64,000 bases of DNA from Acidobacteriota bacterium (GTDB taxonomy: Bacteria > Acidobacteriota > Holophagae > Thermotomaculales > Thermotomaculaceae). The translations under genes were made by a program, and so were the position numbers. The first letter of the stretch is position 1, and the number at the start of each line of letters is the position of its first letter. The DNA lies in assembly GCA_013152385.1 (NCBI GenBank), contig JAADGL010000026.1, positions 18,997 to 82,996 of the forward strand, read 5' to 3'. The notes under the pieces were generated by a model that saw nothing but the letters and a program-made list of their open reading frames with translations, searched no databases and was not told the DNA's origin. Shown one piece after another: positions 29,133 to 39,028 of this stretch.

Positions 29133-29663
29133 TCACCTCACAAATTCCGGAAAATACCGGATAATATAATTTTTCATCCGCGTCCGGGCATTCTGATAAT
29201 GGCTGCGGACCGTGGAAGCGGAAAGCCCCAGAATTTCCCCCACTTCGCCGGAGTCCAGATTTTCATAATGAATCATTGCCACAATCATCCGCTCCTTTTC
29301 TTTTAAAACTGCCATTGCCCGGGAAATCACTTCCTTTTCATCCAGGCGGGAAGACGTGTTGTCTCTCTTTCCCTGTTCGGGAACTTCATCTATCCCCACC
29401 GCATTTGCCCTTTTTTTCAGCATGGTAAGGCAAACATTCCTGAGAATCTGAACAAGATAGGCTCGGATATAACCGGCCGAATCCAGCCGTTCCCGGGACC
29501 GCCAGAACCGCAGATACGCGTCCTGAACCGCGTCCCTGGCATCCTCGGTATTCAACAGGATACCGTAGCCCACTGACATTAACAGGCGCTCCGTTTCACC
29601 GACAAACTCTCTGAATGCTTCTTCGTCGCCCTGTCTCAACCGCTCCGTATCAACCATTCCCAC
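29133..29663 (-). CDS. ECF-type RNA polymerase sigma factor
   Basis: A 176-residue sigma-70-family protein with region 2 (GYGILLNTEDARDAVQDAYLRFWRSR) and region 4 (MIHYENLDSGEVGEILGLSASTVRSHYQNARTRMKNYI), connected by a short linker, as in extracytoplasmic-function sigma factors. Start is GTG 29663 or ATG 29657; both sit after the same GAGGCGGGG stretch. It is followed directly by its anti-sigma factor and a secretin-like periplasmic protein, and preceded at 18 bases by the radical SAM gene. The target promoter is unknown. Confidence 0.9.
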   Translation of the reverse strand: MGMVDTERLRQGDEEAFREFVGETERLLMSVGYGILLNTEDARDAVQDAYLRFWRSRERLDSAGYIRAYLVQILRNVCLTMLKKRANAVGIDEVPEQGKRDNTSSRLDEKEVISRAMAVLKEKERMIVAMIHYENLDSGEVGEILGLSASTVRSHYQNARTRMKNYIIRYFPEFVR

Positions 29664-29681
29664 CCCGCCTCTGTTCCATTC

Positions 29682-30659
29682 TCACCATAACCGGTCACCT
29701 GTACTACCCGATATCGTATCTTCCCGTCCAAAAAACTTTCCCTGCCGGCTGTTTCTCCGGTTCAGCTCATCCGTAACCTTTTGTGCAGGCTTCAGATGGA
29801 GCTTCCCCCAGGCCGGTGCAATGAGAGCCGAATGGGTATCCGCCCGGGCGGAAAGCCGGTGTATCACCACATCCGGCGGAATACGTTCAAGAAAATCCGC
29901 CACAAGGTTCACATATTCATTCAGTTCCAACGGAAAAACCCGCCCTTCGCGGTACCACCGGGCCATCTCAGTACCTTTCAGCACATTCAACTGGTGAAAC
30001 TTCACCCCTTTCGCGCCGAATTCGGTGAACAGGCGGACAGCCACCATCATCTCGTCCCGGCTCTCCGAGGGCAATCCGAAAATCAGGTGAATACAGCTGT
30101 GTATCTTCGGATAATTCCGTAAGCGTTCCAGTACCCGGAAGGCAGCGGCGGCATCATGGCCCCGATGCACCATCTCCAGCACCCGGTCTGTCAACGACTG
30201 GACACCGAGGTCCAGAATGACCAGTTTTTTTTCCGAAAGTTCTCCCAGCCAGCAAAGCAGGTCATCCGCGATACAATCCGGCCGCGTTCCGATTGCAATT
30301 CCCACCGCGCTGTCATCCATCACCGACATGTAACGGGAAATACAAACTTCTGCAGGCGCATACGTATTCGTGTATGACTGAAAATAAGGAATAAATTTTC
30401 GAATTCCGAGTTTATCTTTAATTTTCCGGCACCCGGTTTCATACTGCAACCGCAGCGCCTGATTTCCATCCACATGAGCAGCCGCGCTTCCCCGTTCATC
30501 GCAAAATGCGCAGGGGTGAACACTGCCGCTGCCAGAATGCCGGTTGGGACAGGAAAACCCGCCGTCCACCGTCACCCGGTACACCCGTTCTCCGAAGCGT
30601 TCCTTCAGAAAATCCGACAGCTTTCTATAAACGGGAAAGTTTTTTCTTCCAGTGGGCAT
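29682..30659 (-). CDS. Radical SAM protein, YhcC/TIGR01212 family
   Basis: A 325-residue radical SAM enzyme of the YhcC type. The cluster motif is the long-spaced form C37-x12-C50-x2-C53 (GFSCPNRH...CAFC), followed by FQSYTNTYAP, VGIAIGTRPDCI, DLGVQSLTDRVLEMVHRGH and HLIFGLP, all typical of the family. The chemical reaction of YhcC proteins is not established. The gene overlaps the end of the upstream flavoprotein gene by 35 bases, so the two are probably translationally coupled. Confidence 0.88.
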   Translation of the reverse strand: MPTGRKNFPVYRKLSDFLKERFGERVYRVTVDGGFSCPNRHSGSGSVHPCAFCDERGSAAAHVDGNQALRLQYETGCRKIKDKLGIRKFIPYFQSYTNTYAPAEVCISRYMSVMDDSAVGIAIGTRPDCIADDLLCWLGELSEKKLVILDLGVQSLTDRVLEMVHRGHDAAAAFRVLERLRNYPKIHSCIHLIFGLPSESRDEMMVAVRLFTEFGAKGVKFHQLNVLKGTEMARWYREGRVFPLELNEYVNLVADFLERIPPDVVIHRLSARADTHSALIAPAWGKLHLKPAQKVTDELNRRNSRQGKFFGREDTISGSTGDRLW

Positions 30660-31341
30660 TAGTTTTTTCCCGGTACATCTTCTCCGGAATCAGGGGCTGT
30701 TTCAGCTTCTCCATCAATTTTTCATCCACAGAACCGGTCCGGACAAACTGTTCCCCCGCCTTCTCCACGTTTTTCAGATACCGGTTTACAATGGGATTCA
30801 ACAGCATATGCCTGATTTTTAGAAGTTCCCCCATCGTCCGATAAATTTCAAGCTTCACCGTAACATTTGTTTCCCGCGCCAGGCGGCTGAAAAAATGGCT
30901 CATCACCTGAAACTGCGAATACTCGGGATATCCGCAATTGGAAATCACAATGAAATCGGGATAATGCTCAAAACGGCGGGTATGGCGTGTTTCCCCGTTC
31001 ACATACTCAAAATACGGATTCACCATAGGGAGAATCCGTTCCAGAAACTTTTTCAGAATTGACGTAATATTGTCGGTATAAAGGGGCGCTGCCAGCACCA
31101 CCATATCGGAACCGAGAAAAAGGGAATGTAAATCTTCCACATCATCCTGGTGAATACATTTCCCCGGCGTCGTATCCCAGCAATTAAAACACCCCCGGCA
31201 ATGTTCAACCGTTTTCTCCACCAGAAAAACATTCTCTGTTTCCGCCCCTGCCTTCTCCGCTCCCCGGAGAAAAGCCTGAACAATTCTGTCCGTATTTCCA
31301 TTCTTTCCCCTGGGACTGCCGTTAAATGCCGTAATCTTCAT
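30625..31341 (-). CDS. Flavodoxin-like NAD(P)H-dependent FMN reductase
   Basis: A 238-residue protein of the iron-sulfur flavoprotein / NADPH-dependent FMN reductase superfamily. The FMN phosphate loop is NGSPRGKNGNTD (6-17) and the family sequence CRGCFNCWDTTPGKCIHQDD (48-67) follows, then VVLAAPLYTDNITSILKKFLER. The Cys-x2-Cys-x2-Cys pattern near residue 50 could bind a cluster or metal. The C-terminal 60 residues are basic and unassigned. It is first in a co-directional run with the radical SAM, sigma and anti-sigma genes; a GGGGGGA site precedes the ATG. Confidence 0.83.
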   Translation of the reverse strand: MKITAFNGSPRGKNGNTDRIVQAFLRGAEKAGAETENVFLVEKTVEHCRGCFNCWDTTPGKCIHQDDVEDLHSLFLGSDMVVLAAPLYTDNITSILKKFLERILPMVNPYFEYVNGETRHTRRFEHYPDFIVISNCGYPEYSQFQVMSHFFSRLARETNVTVKLEIYRTMGELLKIRHMLLNPIVNRYLKNVEKAGEQFVRTGSVDEKLMEKLKQPLIPEKMYREKTNAHWKKKLSRL

Positions 31342-31476
31342 CCGTCCCCCCTTTCAAATTCTTTCTTCCGGCAGTTTACCACAAGGGGCAGCCGCCGCGC
31401 CCGACAAGCTGCCTCTCCGCAATAAAACACCCTTAAATAAAACCGGAGCCAATGCTCCGATTCTCTGTTTCACTCC

Positions 31477-31505
31477 TTGACAACTCAAAATGGAATCCCC
31501 ATAAT
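31477..31505 (+). promoter_or_regulatory. Promoter of the CAP-domain gene
   Basis: TTGACA (31477-31482), 17 bases, CATAAT (31500-31505). The start would be near 31512, with AAAGGAG ahead of the ATG at 31535. A small stem CGGAGC/GCTCCG (31444-31459) lies just upstream; its T-rich side faces the minus strand. Confidence 0.7.
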
Positions 31506-31534
31506 AACTGACAGCAAAGGAGAAAGAAGAACGA

Positions 31535-32545
31535 ATGAGAAAACTGCTTGTGACGATATTGATACTCATCCTAACCGGGCCCGCCGGCGCGCGTCAAAAC
31601 AAACATCATCCCGTTTCTCCTGAAAAAACTGTCCTGAACACCCTCTACGCAGAATTACCGGATGTTTCCCGATGTTTCAGCGGCAAACTCAAAAAAACAG
31701 AAATTCAGGCTGCGTTTCGGGAAATCAACCGGATTCGGGCAATGCACCGGCTGCCGCCCGTACGTTACCGGAGCGACCTTGATCGAATCAGTGCCAATGC
31801 TGCGCTCATCATCACCGCAAACCGGAATATGACACATTATCCCGCCCCGGCATCCAAATGTTATTCCGAAAAAGCTGCGAAAATCAGTTCCCACAGCAAT
31901 CTTCTGTTTCACATTTATCATTTGTGGAGCCCGTCATCAAAGAAAAAACGAATCCCCGACATCCTCGCGCGGCTGAAAGACAACATAATTTCCACCCGGC
32001 AAATTGTAGCCGACTGGATTATTGATAAAAACGTGTTTCCTCTGGGCCATAGAAGATGGCTGCTGAACCCCTTTCTCACTTCCATCTCATTCGGGCGCGT
32101 AGACAGCATCAGCAACAAAGGCAAGAGATGGGAACTTATAACCGGCGCAGCGTTGGCCTACAATTCCGGCCGTTCGGTTAAAGAACTGCCCCGGAACTTT
32201 TTTGTCGCCTGCCCCTACGGGAACTACCCGGCATCCCTTTTCGACCCCAATGAAGTTTTTTCCTTTTCCGCCGTTCCCATCAGTGCCAACGTATTCGGGA
32301 ACCGCTTCGTCAATTTTGAGAAAGCTGTCATCACAATAAAAGACGAACATGGCAACATCCTGAAAGTTCATGACATTAAATGGGATAACGTAGCATATGG
32401 CGTACCCGACGTACTCATGTGGCGTACTCCCGGCGTAAAACCGGGCATTCTCTACAATGTCACCATTTCAAACGTGTTTTTCGGCAATTCACCCCGGAAT
32501 TATCACTATAGCTTCCGGATTCAGACAGAGAAAAACACTCACTGA
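31535..32545 (+). CDS. Exported CAP (SCP/PR1)-domain protein
   Basis: A 336-residue secreted protein. The signal peptide (1-19, ending PAGAR) is followed by a CAP superfamily domain with INRIRAMHRLPPVRYRSDLDRISANAALIITANRNMTHYP (about 68-107) and HRRWLLNPFLTSISFGRV (178-195), the usual helix-strand signature. Residues 230-330 form a C-terminal beta domain, possibly Ig-like. Bacterial CAP proteins are exported and often of unknown role. It stands alone on the plus strand, with its own promoter, and converges on the Lut operon with a 7-base overlap. Confidence 0.82.
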   Translation: MRKLLVTILILILTGPAGARQNKHHPVSPEKTVLNTLYAELPDVSRCFSGKLKKTEIQAAFREINRIRAMHRLPPVRYRSDLDRISANAALIITANRNMTHYPAPASKCYSEKAAKISSHSNLLFHIYHLWSPSSKKKRIPDILARLKDNIISTRQIVADWIIDKNVFPLGHRRWLLNPFLTSISFGRVDSISNKGKRWELITGAALAYNSGRSVKELPRNFFVACPYGNYPASLFDPNEVFSFSAVPISANVFGNRFVNFEKAVITIKDEHGNILKVHDIKWDNVAYGVPDVLMWRTPGVKPGILYNVTISNVFFGNSPRNYHYSFRIQTEKNTH

Positions 32546-34425
32546 CCCCCACCTTCTTCTGAAAATGAAACCATCATATCAGCGGGGTGGCGGACACGTT
32601 CCCGGCCAAAAATCCGCCGAAGCTGAAGCAGACAGGATGGGCACGATGTCACAACCGTAAACCGCTCCGGCAAACCGGGTTCTTTCCGGAAAAGTATTTT
32701 TTTTGAAATCAACGGATGCTGAACAAAATACGTTCCGCCGCTGCCGCAGCACCGGGCTTCATTCTCCCAGTCAGAAAAAGAAATCACCCGGCTTAAAACT
32801 TTTTTTTCATCCTTACCCTGTCCGGTTTTCAGATGGCAGGGCTGATGATAAAAAACAGCCGTATCGGGATTGATTTTGTCTATTTTCTCCGCCAGTACCA
32901 TACTTAACAATTGAATCTTCCCGCCGAAATTCTCCCGGAGATAGGCAAATCCGGAAGAACATGGCAATAACACCCTGTCAAAAGGCTCAAAGCGCCGCCC
33001 GATTGCCTCCAACAATTCTTTTGCCGCAGACAACCGGCCCTTAAAATAATGGGGCATCCCGCAGCAACCGGAGTCCAGAATCTCCGCGCCGGGGAAATAG
33101 TGGAAAACCGCCGCTTCAATCGCCTTCCTCTCCCGCTTCATCAATGGCGTGCGAAAAGCACAGCCCATGAAAACAGCAAAAGAAGGTGATGCGTGATGAC
33201 GGGCAGAAGAAGACGGAGAATCAAACACTTTCGGGCGTTTCTGCCCATCATTCACGTTTGCCGGCTCCCTCTGCCGGCCGACCTGTACAGCCGGCCGCCG
33301 CCCCATCCATTTCAATGGCAATGACAGATAAAGCGGCAGAGGATAAGATTCAGACAATCCGGCAACCAGGTCCGCAATGGGAACTCCCATGGGGCAAGCC
33401 GGCTCACAGCTCTTACAGCGGAGACAGTAAGACGCAATTGCCGAAGCATCCTGTTTCCTGCCGGTAAACTCTGTCAAAAGAGCACCGATTCCACCGTGAT
33501 ACACCTTTCCGAAAGTATGCCCCCCCACCTCCTGGTACACCGGGCAAATATTCAAACAGGCGCCGCAGCGGATACACCGTGCCCCCTCTGAAAAAGAACT
33601 TTCCATCAGCGCTTTCCGCCCATTATCCAATACCACGAGAAAAACCTGCTGGCCGGGAAGCGGCTTCCTGAAAAAATCTATGTAAGAGGTAAACTCCTGA
33701 GCTGTGGCACTGCCGGTTAACAGGCGCTGCACCCCTTCAATCCCATCAACAGAATCATAAATCCGGTCCCAGCCGGTCACAATAAACAATTTTTCCGGCA
33801 GCCTTGCAGAAAGGGACACATTTCCCTCATTACTAACCGAAACAACCGTTGCCGGATCCGCGCAGACCATATTGGCACCGATAATTCCGGCATCGGCATT
33901 CCGAAACTTCTCCCGTAACTTCCGCCTCACGAACCCGGTCAAAGCAGAAGCATCCGCAGGAAGATTCTCTCCGAACTTCCGGTTAATCATCTCCGCCACA
34001 TCGCCGGCAGAAAGATGAATCGCAGGGGCTGTAAAATGGGATGGAAGCTCATTTCGCTGTTGAATAATCCATTCACCGAGATCGGTTTCCACCACCTCCC
34101 GCCCTTCCCGTTCCAGTACCTGCCGCAGTTCCATCTCTTCCGTTGTCAGGGATTTCCCCTTAACAATCAGCCTGGCGCCGCCTAAATGTTCCGAAATAAA
34201 TCCATTGGCGGATGCCACCGTATCTGCGAAAAAAACCTCAATTCCATTTTCCCGGAACCGTTTTGCCGCAATTTCCCAAAAACGAGCAGCTTCATCAAGA
34301 GATGCCTTCCGTTTTGTCACTGCGCCGTCCCGAAGGGCATCCAGCCCCCGTTCCCGGAACAATTTCGCCCGTTTTCGAACCGTCAGATTTGTCGCCTTGA
34401 ACACATTTTCATTGAACTTCGACAA
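32539..34425 (-). CDS. LutB-LutA fusion: LUD and iron-sulfur lactate oxidation subunit
   Basis: A 628-residue protein combining two subunits of the LutABC L-lactate oxidation complex. Residues 1-270 are a LutB-type LUD domain. Residues 284-294 and 334-344 hold two CxxCxxCxxxCP [4Fe-4S] motifs. After a linker (370-415) come two LutA-type cysteine-rich CCG repeats (CC at 454-455 and 559-560). Separate LutB is about 475 and LutA about 240 residues, so the fusion is nearly complete but compact. It would transfer electrons from lactate into the respiratory chain. LutC precedes it with a 17-base overlap. Fused forms have been described in Desulfovibrio. Confidence 0.88.
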   Translation of the reverse strand: MSKFNENVFKATNLTVRKRAKLFRERGLDALRDGAVTKRKASLDEAARFWEIAAKRFRENGIEVFFADTVASANGFISEHLGGARLIVKGKSLTTEEMELRQVLEREGREVVETDLGEWIIQQRNELPSHFTAPAIHLSAGDVAEMINRKFGENLPADASALTGFVRRKLREKFRNADAGIIGANMVCADPATVVSVSNEGNVSLSARLPEKLFIVTGWDRIYDSVDGIEGVQRLLTGSATAQEFTSYIDFFRKPLPGQQVFLVVLDNGRKALMESSFSEGARCIRCGACLNICPVYQEVGGHTFGKVYHGGIGALLTEFTGRKQDASAIASYCLRCKSCEPACPMGVPIADLVAGLSESYPLPLYLSLPLKWMGRRPAVQVGRQREPANVNDGQKRPKVFDSPSSSARHHASPSFAVFMGCAFRTPLMKRERKAIEAAVFHYFPGAEILDSGCCGMPHYFKGRLSAAKELLEAIGRRFEPFDRVLLPCSSGFAYLRENFGGKIQLLSMVLAEKIDKINPDTAVFYHQPCHLKTGQGKDEKKVLSRVISFSDWENEARCCGSGGTYFVQHPLISKKILFRKEPGLPERFTVVTSCPSCLLQLRRIFGRERVRHPADMMVSFSEEGGGQ

Positions 34426-34759
34426 AAATGCACTCCTTCGGCCCGTGAACCCCTGAAATCAGTTTTTTTTCAATATCCGCAGTTTTACTCTCCGCGCTGA
34501 CAAAACAACCCTGCGCAAAATCCCCTGCCAACGCTTCTTCGTAACTTTTCAGCCGCCTCCGGCACACAAGCACCACCACATCGGAAAGAAAAAGCGCCTC
34601 CGCATTCTCCCGGCTGTCAATCGGCACAAAAGCCCCTGTGGCCGGGACAAAACCTGTTGACTCCACACAGGAAACAGATTGTCCTGCAAAACGGTCCTGA
34701 ATTTTATTGATAAACAAATGCAACTCATCTTCGGAAATCGAATGCCATTCAGTTGCCAT
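34409..34759 (-). CDS. LutC-like LUD domain protein, short
   Basis: A 116-residue protein starting at ATG 34759 after AAGGA. The C-terminal GVHGPKECIFVEVQ and the FVPATGAFVPIDSRENAEALFLSDVVVLV segment match the end of LUD-family LutC. The usual N-terminal third (LutC is commonly 200-240 residues) is missing, so this is a minimal LUD core. It overlaps the upstream kinase gene by 11 bases and the LutB-LutA gene by 17, supporting one complex. Annotation from an earlier start at 34828 would only read into the kinase gene. Confidence 0.75.
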   Translation of the reverse strand: MATEWHSISEDELHLFINKIQDRFAGQSVSCVESTGFVPATGAFVPIDSRENAEALFLSDVVVLVCRRRLKSYEEALAGDFAQGCFVSAESKTADIEKKLISGVHGPKECIFVEVQ

Positions 34760-35414
34760 TTTCCTTATCCCCGGAACGTTTTGGCAGCCGCGGCTTATTA
34801 AAAAACCAGAGTACCCGAACCCATTCAAAGCGCTTGAGAAAACGCCTGTCGGCTTCGGAAAGGGAACCGGGACAGATAAAAGACCGCCACTTAATCACGG
34901 CACTGATATCCACATAACGAAAAAGAGGGCGCATCAGCCAGTAAAACGGATTCCACAGGGAAAAACGAACGGAACTGGCAAAATCAATCAGAACGACTTC
35001 CCCGTTTCTGGACATTACATTTCCCCGTTTCCTTAAATCCAGATGAAAGAACCGGTGACGGTGCAGCTCCCGGACAACCTCTTCCAGTTTTCCCGGAAGA
35101 AAACAGAACTCCCTCTGGCCCTGAAGCTCCGCAACCGTCGGGCCGTCCACATATTCCATTGCAAAGGCAAAGCGGTCAATCTGGCCGATAAGCCGGGGGA
35201 CAAAGTCAAACTGCTGCAAAAACTCATAGTTGCGGCGTTCCCGCCATAGAGTAAATGCGCCGTACCAGCGGGCAATCTTTCCTTTATTCAGGTAATCCTT
35301 CACAACAACCGCCCGGCCATCATTCTCAATCACATAAACATCTGCCTGTTTCTTTTTCCCATGTAACAGAAAACGTTTTTCCGCCCGGTTCAGAAAATCC
35401 CGTGTAATATTCAT
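34749..35414 (-). CDS. Small RIO/Kdo-kinase-like phosphotransferase
   Basis: A 221-residue protein with the core of the protein-kinase-like fold as seen in lipopolysaccharide (Kdo/heptose) kinases and RIO-type proteins: Lys39 in VVVKDYL, MEYVDGPTV hinge, the catalytic loop HLDLRKRGNV (His124, Asp126, Asn132) and the metal-binding Asp144 in LIDF. The C-terminal third is basic and rich in aromatic residues. It lies between a MerR regulator (ATGA overlap) and LutC. Substrate is unknown; a sugar or lipid-linked sugar is a guess from family resemblance. Confidence 0.75.
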   Translation of the reverse strand: MNITRDFLNRAEKRFLLHGKKKQADVYVIENDGRAVVVKDYLNKGKIARWYGAFTLWRERRNYEFLQQFDFVPRLIGQIDRFAFAMEYVDGPTVAELQGQREFCFLPGKLEEVVRELHRHRFFHLDLRKRGNVMSRNGEVVLIDFASSVRFSLWNPFYWLMRPLFRYVDISAVIKWRSFICPGSLSEADRRFLKRFEWVRVLWFFNKPRLPKRSGDKENGN

Positions 35415-35767
35415 TCGCCTGTTTTCAGAAAATCCAGAATTCCCTGCAACTCATCCCGAATCCGAAGCAGAGTTTCAGTTTTTATATCGTTACCATTGGG
35501 ATCCGGCTTTTCAGCACCGCCGGATTCCGCCATCTTCTTTTTCAGCCCCTCAATTGTCATTCCGGTTTCCTTAAGCTCGCGCCGAATCATCTTCAGCAGT
35601 TCCACATCTTTCGGGCTGAAAATTCTCTGTCCGCGGCGGGTCTTTCTCGGCTTCAACCGGGGGAACTGGGTCTCCCAGAACCGAATCACCGACGGCTTGA
35701 CACCCAGCAGGCGCGAAACATCCCCAATTCGAAGATATTTCTGATCCGGTACATTAAATTTTGCCAT
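35411..35767 (-). CDS. MerR-family transcriptional regulator
   Basis: A 118-residue regulator. Residues 10-75 form the MerR winged helix (YLRIGDVSRLLGVKPSVIRFWETQFPRLKPRKTRRGQRIFSPKDVELLKMI), close to the HTH of RacA/Mlr-type members. A short C-terminal coiled coil follows with no obvious ligand-binding domain or metal-binding cysteines. ATG 35767 lies 7 bases after GGGGTG; GTG 35776 is an alternative. It opens the kinase-LutC-LutBA operon and may control it, though effector and operator are not visible. The bases between it and the helicase start (35768-36066) hold only a promoter. Confidence 0.88.
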   Translation of the reverse strand: MAKFNVPDQKYLRIGDVSRLLGVKPSVIRFWETQFPRLKPRKTRRGQRIFSPKDVELLKMIRRELKETGMTIEGLKKKMAESGGAEKPDPNGNDIKTETLLRIRDELQGILDFLKTGE

Positions 35768-35982
35768 TATTTTCACCCCAGGTTGTTATTCCGGCACACC
35801 CCTACCGCCGAACTTGAACAGTATAACACATCCTCAAGAACCAAAAAGGCTCTAAAAAAACCTCCGCGCAGAGAAAAACACACAAAGCAAACTGCGGAAC
35901 ATCGGACTGTTTCCCAAAAAATCACACAAAATCAGCCGGAACGGAACCTGCCCGTGCCCGTTTTGCGCCCCCGCCGCCACAT

Positions 35983-36011
35983 TTGCTTATTTCAGCATTC
36001 TGTTCTACAAT
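35983..36011 (+). promoter_or_regulatory. Candidate promoter of the DEAD-box helicase gene
   Basis: TTGCTT (35983-35988), 17 bases, TACAAT (36006-36011). A perfect 7-bp hairpin AGCGGGA/TCCCGCT (36023-36039) lies in the predicted leader just before the GGAGG site, so it might influence initiation. Confidence 0.5.
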
Positions 36012-36066
36012 ATAGAAAAGAAAGCGGGAAAATCCCGCTGACTGCAGTCACTGGAGGCGCTGAATC

Positions 36067-37489
<1,423 letters not shown>

Positions 37490-37787
37490 CAATACCTTTA
37501 AATTCAGGCCGAAATCAAAAAAAATGAAAAACACAGGAAAACCAATTCTTTTTCCACCTGTCCACGCGCACATCCGCTTGCGCTCTCTCCGCCCCGGGCC
37601 ATGAAAGAACAAAAACGGGAATTGGGATTATCTGCGGTTTCAGTGTGCATATTACCTGTCTATCCCCTCTTTACCGATTAAATCGTCAGCCGTATTTCCC
37701 CCCGCTGGCAATTTCCCACGCCAGAAGATATACTAATCTTCACGATAATAAGCAGCTTTTACCCACAGGAAGTGCCAATGAAGGTAG
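37490..37787 (+). other. Intergenic stretch without a recognisable gene
   Basis: About 300 bases with stops in all frames, no promoter pair I would defend and no RNA family recognised. It separates the broken helicase from the toxin-tail fragment and probably contains decayed accessory sequence. Confidence 0.4.
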
Positions 37788-37946
37788 TATGCAGAAACCT
37801 TAATCCCAGAATGCAAGCAAGATATTGATGAAATCAATAGAAAACAAAGGTGGAAAGATTGGCAATGTGTCCCTGAAATTATTCCATCAGCCGACAACTC
37901 TCCCGGTACAAGAGAGAAAACATATATTGAGTTAGGAGAAGAATGA
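37788..37946 (+). pseudogene. Coding remnant, possible C-terminal tail of a polymorphic toxin
   Basis: An open frame of 52 codons without a start codon, opening right after a stop at 37785-37787. It reads like real protein (ECKQDIDEINRKQRWKDWQ, then PEIIPSADNSPGT, then YIELGEE). Its TGA overlaps the ATG of the next gene (ATGA), and AGGAGA inside its last codons serves that gene. This is the layout of a toxin C-terminus coupled to its immunity gene. The upstream part of the protein is missing. No nuclease or other toxin motif is recognised, so the assignment is inference from layout and the nearby RHS fragment. Confidence 0.42.
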
Positions 37947-38506
37947 TGAATTATATGAAATTAAGCAAAATAGGCGGAAGACGAGAGACTTGGATTGTGG
38001 TATCGTTTTGCTTGTTTTTTTTAATGTTTTTGTCCTGGACATTTGATAATTGGGGATACTTTCTCCGGTTTCGAAATGGTACGGGCATAAAAATCGGAAA
38101 TGTGGAGCTGACAGTTCCCAACGGTTACTACATTGGTGATAAAGACAAAAACGAGTACTCCATTTGTAACATCGATGGTCAGAAATTTCAATTTAACATT
38201 CGGGAATGGGACGGGACTCCGAAAATAGCGAAAATCAAAGAACACGTCCAATCGGCAAAGGGTGAAGTGCATTCGTATACAATTCATGGCTATCTTGTAC
38301 ACGAATTTTTTATCCGCAGTGATGTCTGGAAAAAGGAATATGGAGGAGTTGTGTACATATTTCCCCGTTTACATCTTGAAATTATGTATATAGGCTCATT
38401 AACTGAAATGTACGCCACGATGGATAAGTTTGTCCGAATGTTCAAGAGGATTCCGGGACCACCCATCCCAGGCCCTCTGCCATCAAAAAACACCTCCCCG
38501 GAGTGA
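37943..38506 (+). CDS. Membrane-anchored protein, candidate immunity protein
   Basis: Unrecognised 187-residue protein with one N-terminal membrane span (about 18-38) and a beta-rich soluble domain (45-170) ending in a Pro-rich tail. Its DNA is visibly more AT-rich than neighbouring housekeeping genes, which suggests transfer. The start is ATG 37943 overlapping the upstream stop, or ATG 37946, which is better spaced from AGGAGA. Its place between a coupled toxin-like tail and an orphan RHS core tip makes an immunity role plausible but unproven. A strong terminator follows. Confidence 0.6.
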   Translation: MMNYMKLSKIGGRRETWIVVSFCLFFLMFLSWTFDNWGYFLRFRNGTGIKIGNVELTVPNGYYIGDKDKNEYSICNIDGQKFQFNIREWDGTPKIAKIKEHVQSAKGEVHSYTIHGYLVHEFFIRSDVWKKEYGGVVYIFPRLHLEIMYIGSLTEMYATMDKFVRMFKRIPGPPIPGPLPSKNTSPE

Positions 38507-38604
38507 GGGAGAAGTAAGGGGTGGAGCACGCCGCCTTCGGCGGGATGAACGGTTTTAAATGGTAGGTGCTCAATAGCAGAAAAACCGGATAGTGAACCAC
38601 AGAC

Positions 38605-38629
38605 CGGGGCCAATTGGCCCCGTTTCTTT
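38605..38629 (+). terminator. Intrinsic terminator after the candidate immunity gene
   Basis: CGGGGCC and GGCCCCG form a perfect 7-bp stem with loop AATT (38605-38622), followed by TTTCTTT (38623-38629). Confidence 0.82.
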
Positions 38630-38671
38630 GACAAAATGATAGAATAACCCAAACCGAACACCGGAGGCATA

Positions 38672-39028
38672 TTGCAAACTAAAACCGGCTCCCGTTCTTC
38701 AATCTGCCATTCACAAATCACCGGTCACGAATCACTGCGCCCCCGGCGCATCTACATGCTGGCACGCTACTACACGGCGGGTTCCGGAAAGTTCCTGCAG
38801 GTGGATCCGGGGGATGATTATGATCCCATACATCCAATGAGTTTCAATCTGTACGGATATGTGCGGGAGAATCCGGTGATGGGGACGGACCCGACGGGAA
38901 CAAACCGGTTTAAGATTGATGGAAAATGGCAATGGGAAAAGGGGGATACATACACCGATAAAGACCAAGACAGAAGAGAACAAACTCTCCACAGCGATTA
39001 CAAAAATTTAAAGAATACATTTCCTTAA
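38672..39028 (+). pseudogene. Orphan RHS-repeat core tip fragment
   Basis: From about residue 28, this frame encodes the end of an RHS core: YMLARYYTAGSGKFLQVDPGDDYDPIHPMSFNLYGYVRENPVMGTDPTG, matching the RHS-associated core signature that precedes the variable toxin tip. About 45 variable residues follow (NRFKIDGKWQWEKGDTY...). The first 27 codons derive from noncoding heptamer-repeat DNA, and there is no convincing start. It is therefore a displaced C-terminal cassette rather than a working gene; the full RHS repeat body is absent from the window. Confidence 0.8.
38708..38735 (-). repeat. Degenerate heptamer tandem repeat (4 units)
   Basis: On the minus strand four 7-base units read GTGATTC, GTGACCG, GTGATTT, GTGAATG. 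They abut the left edge of the RHS core tip and belong to the same family as the array at 63824-63858. Confidence 0.65.

Noticed and set aside
38507..38671. Possible small gene between the candidate immunity gene and the RHS tip
   Set aside because: Stops in all frames; the stretch consists of a CCGCC/GGCGG hairpin and the terminator.
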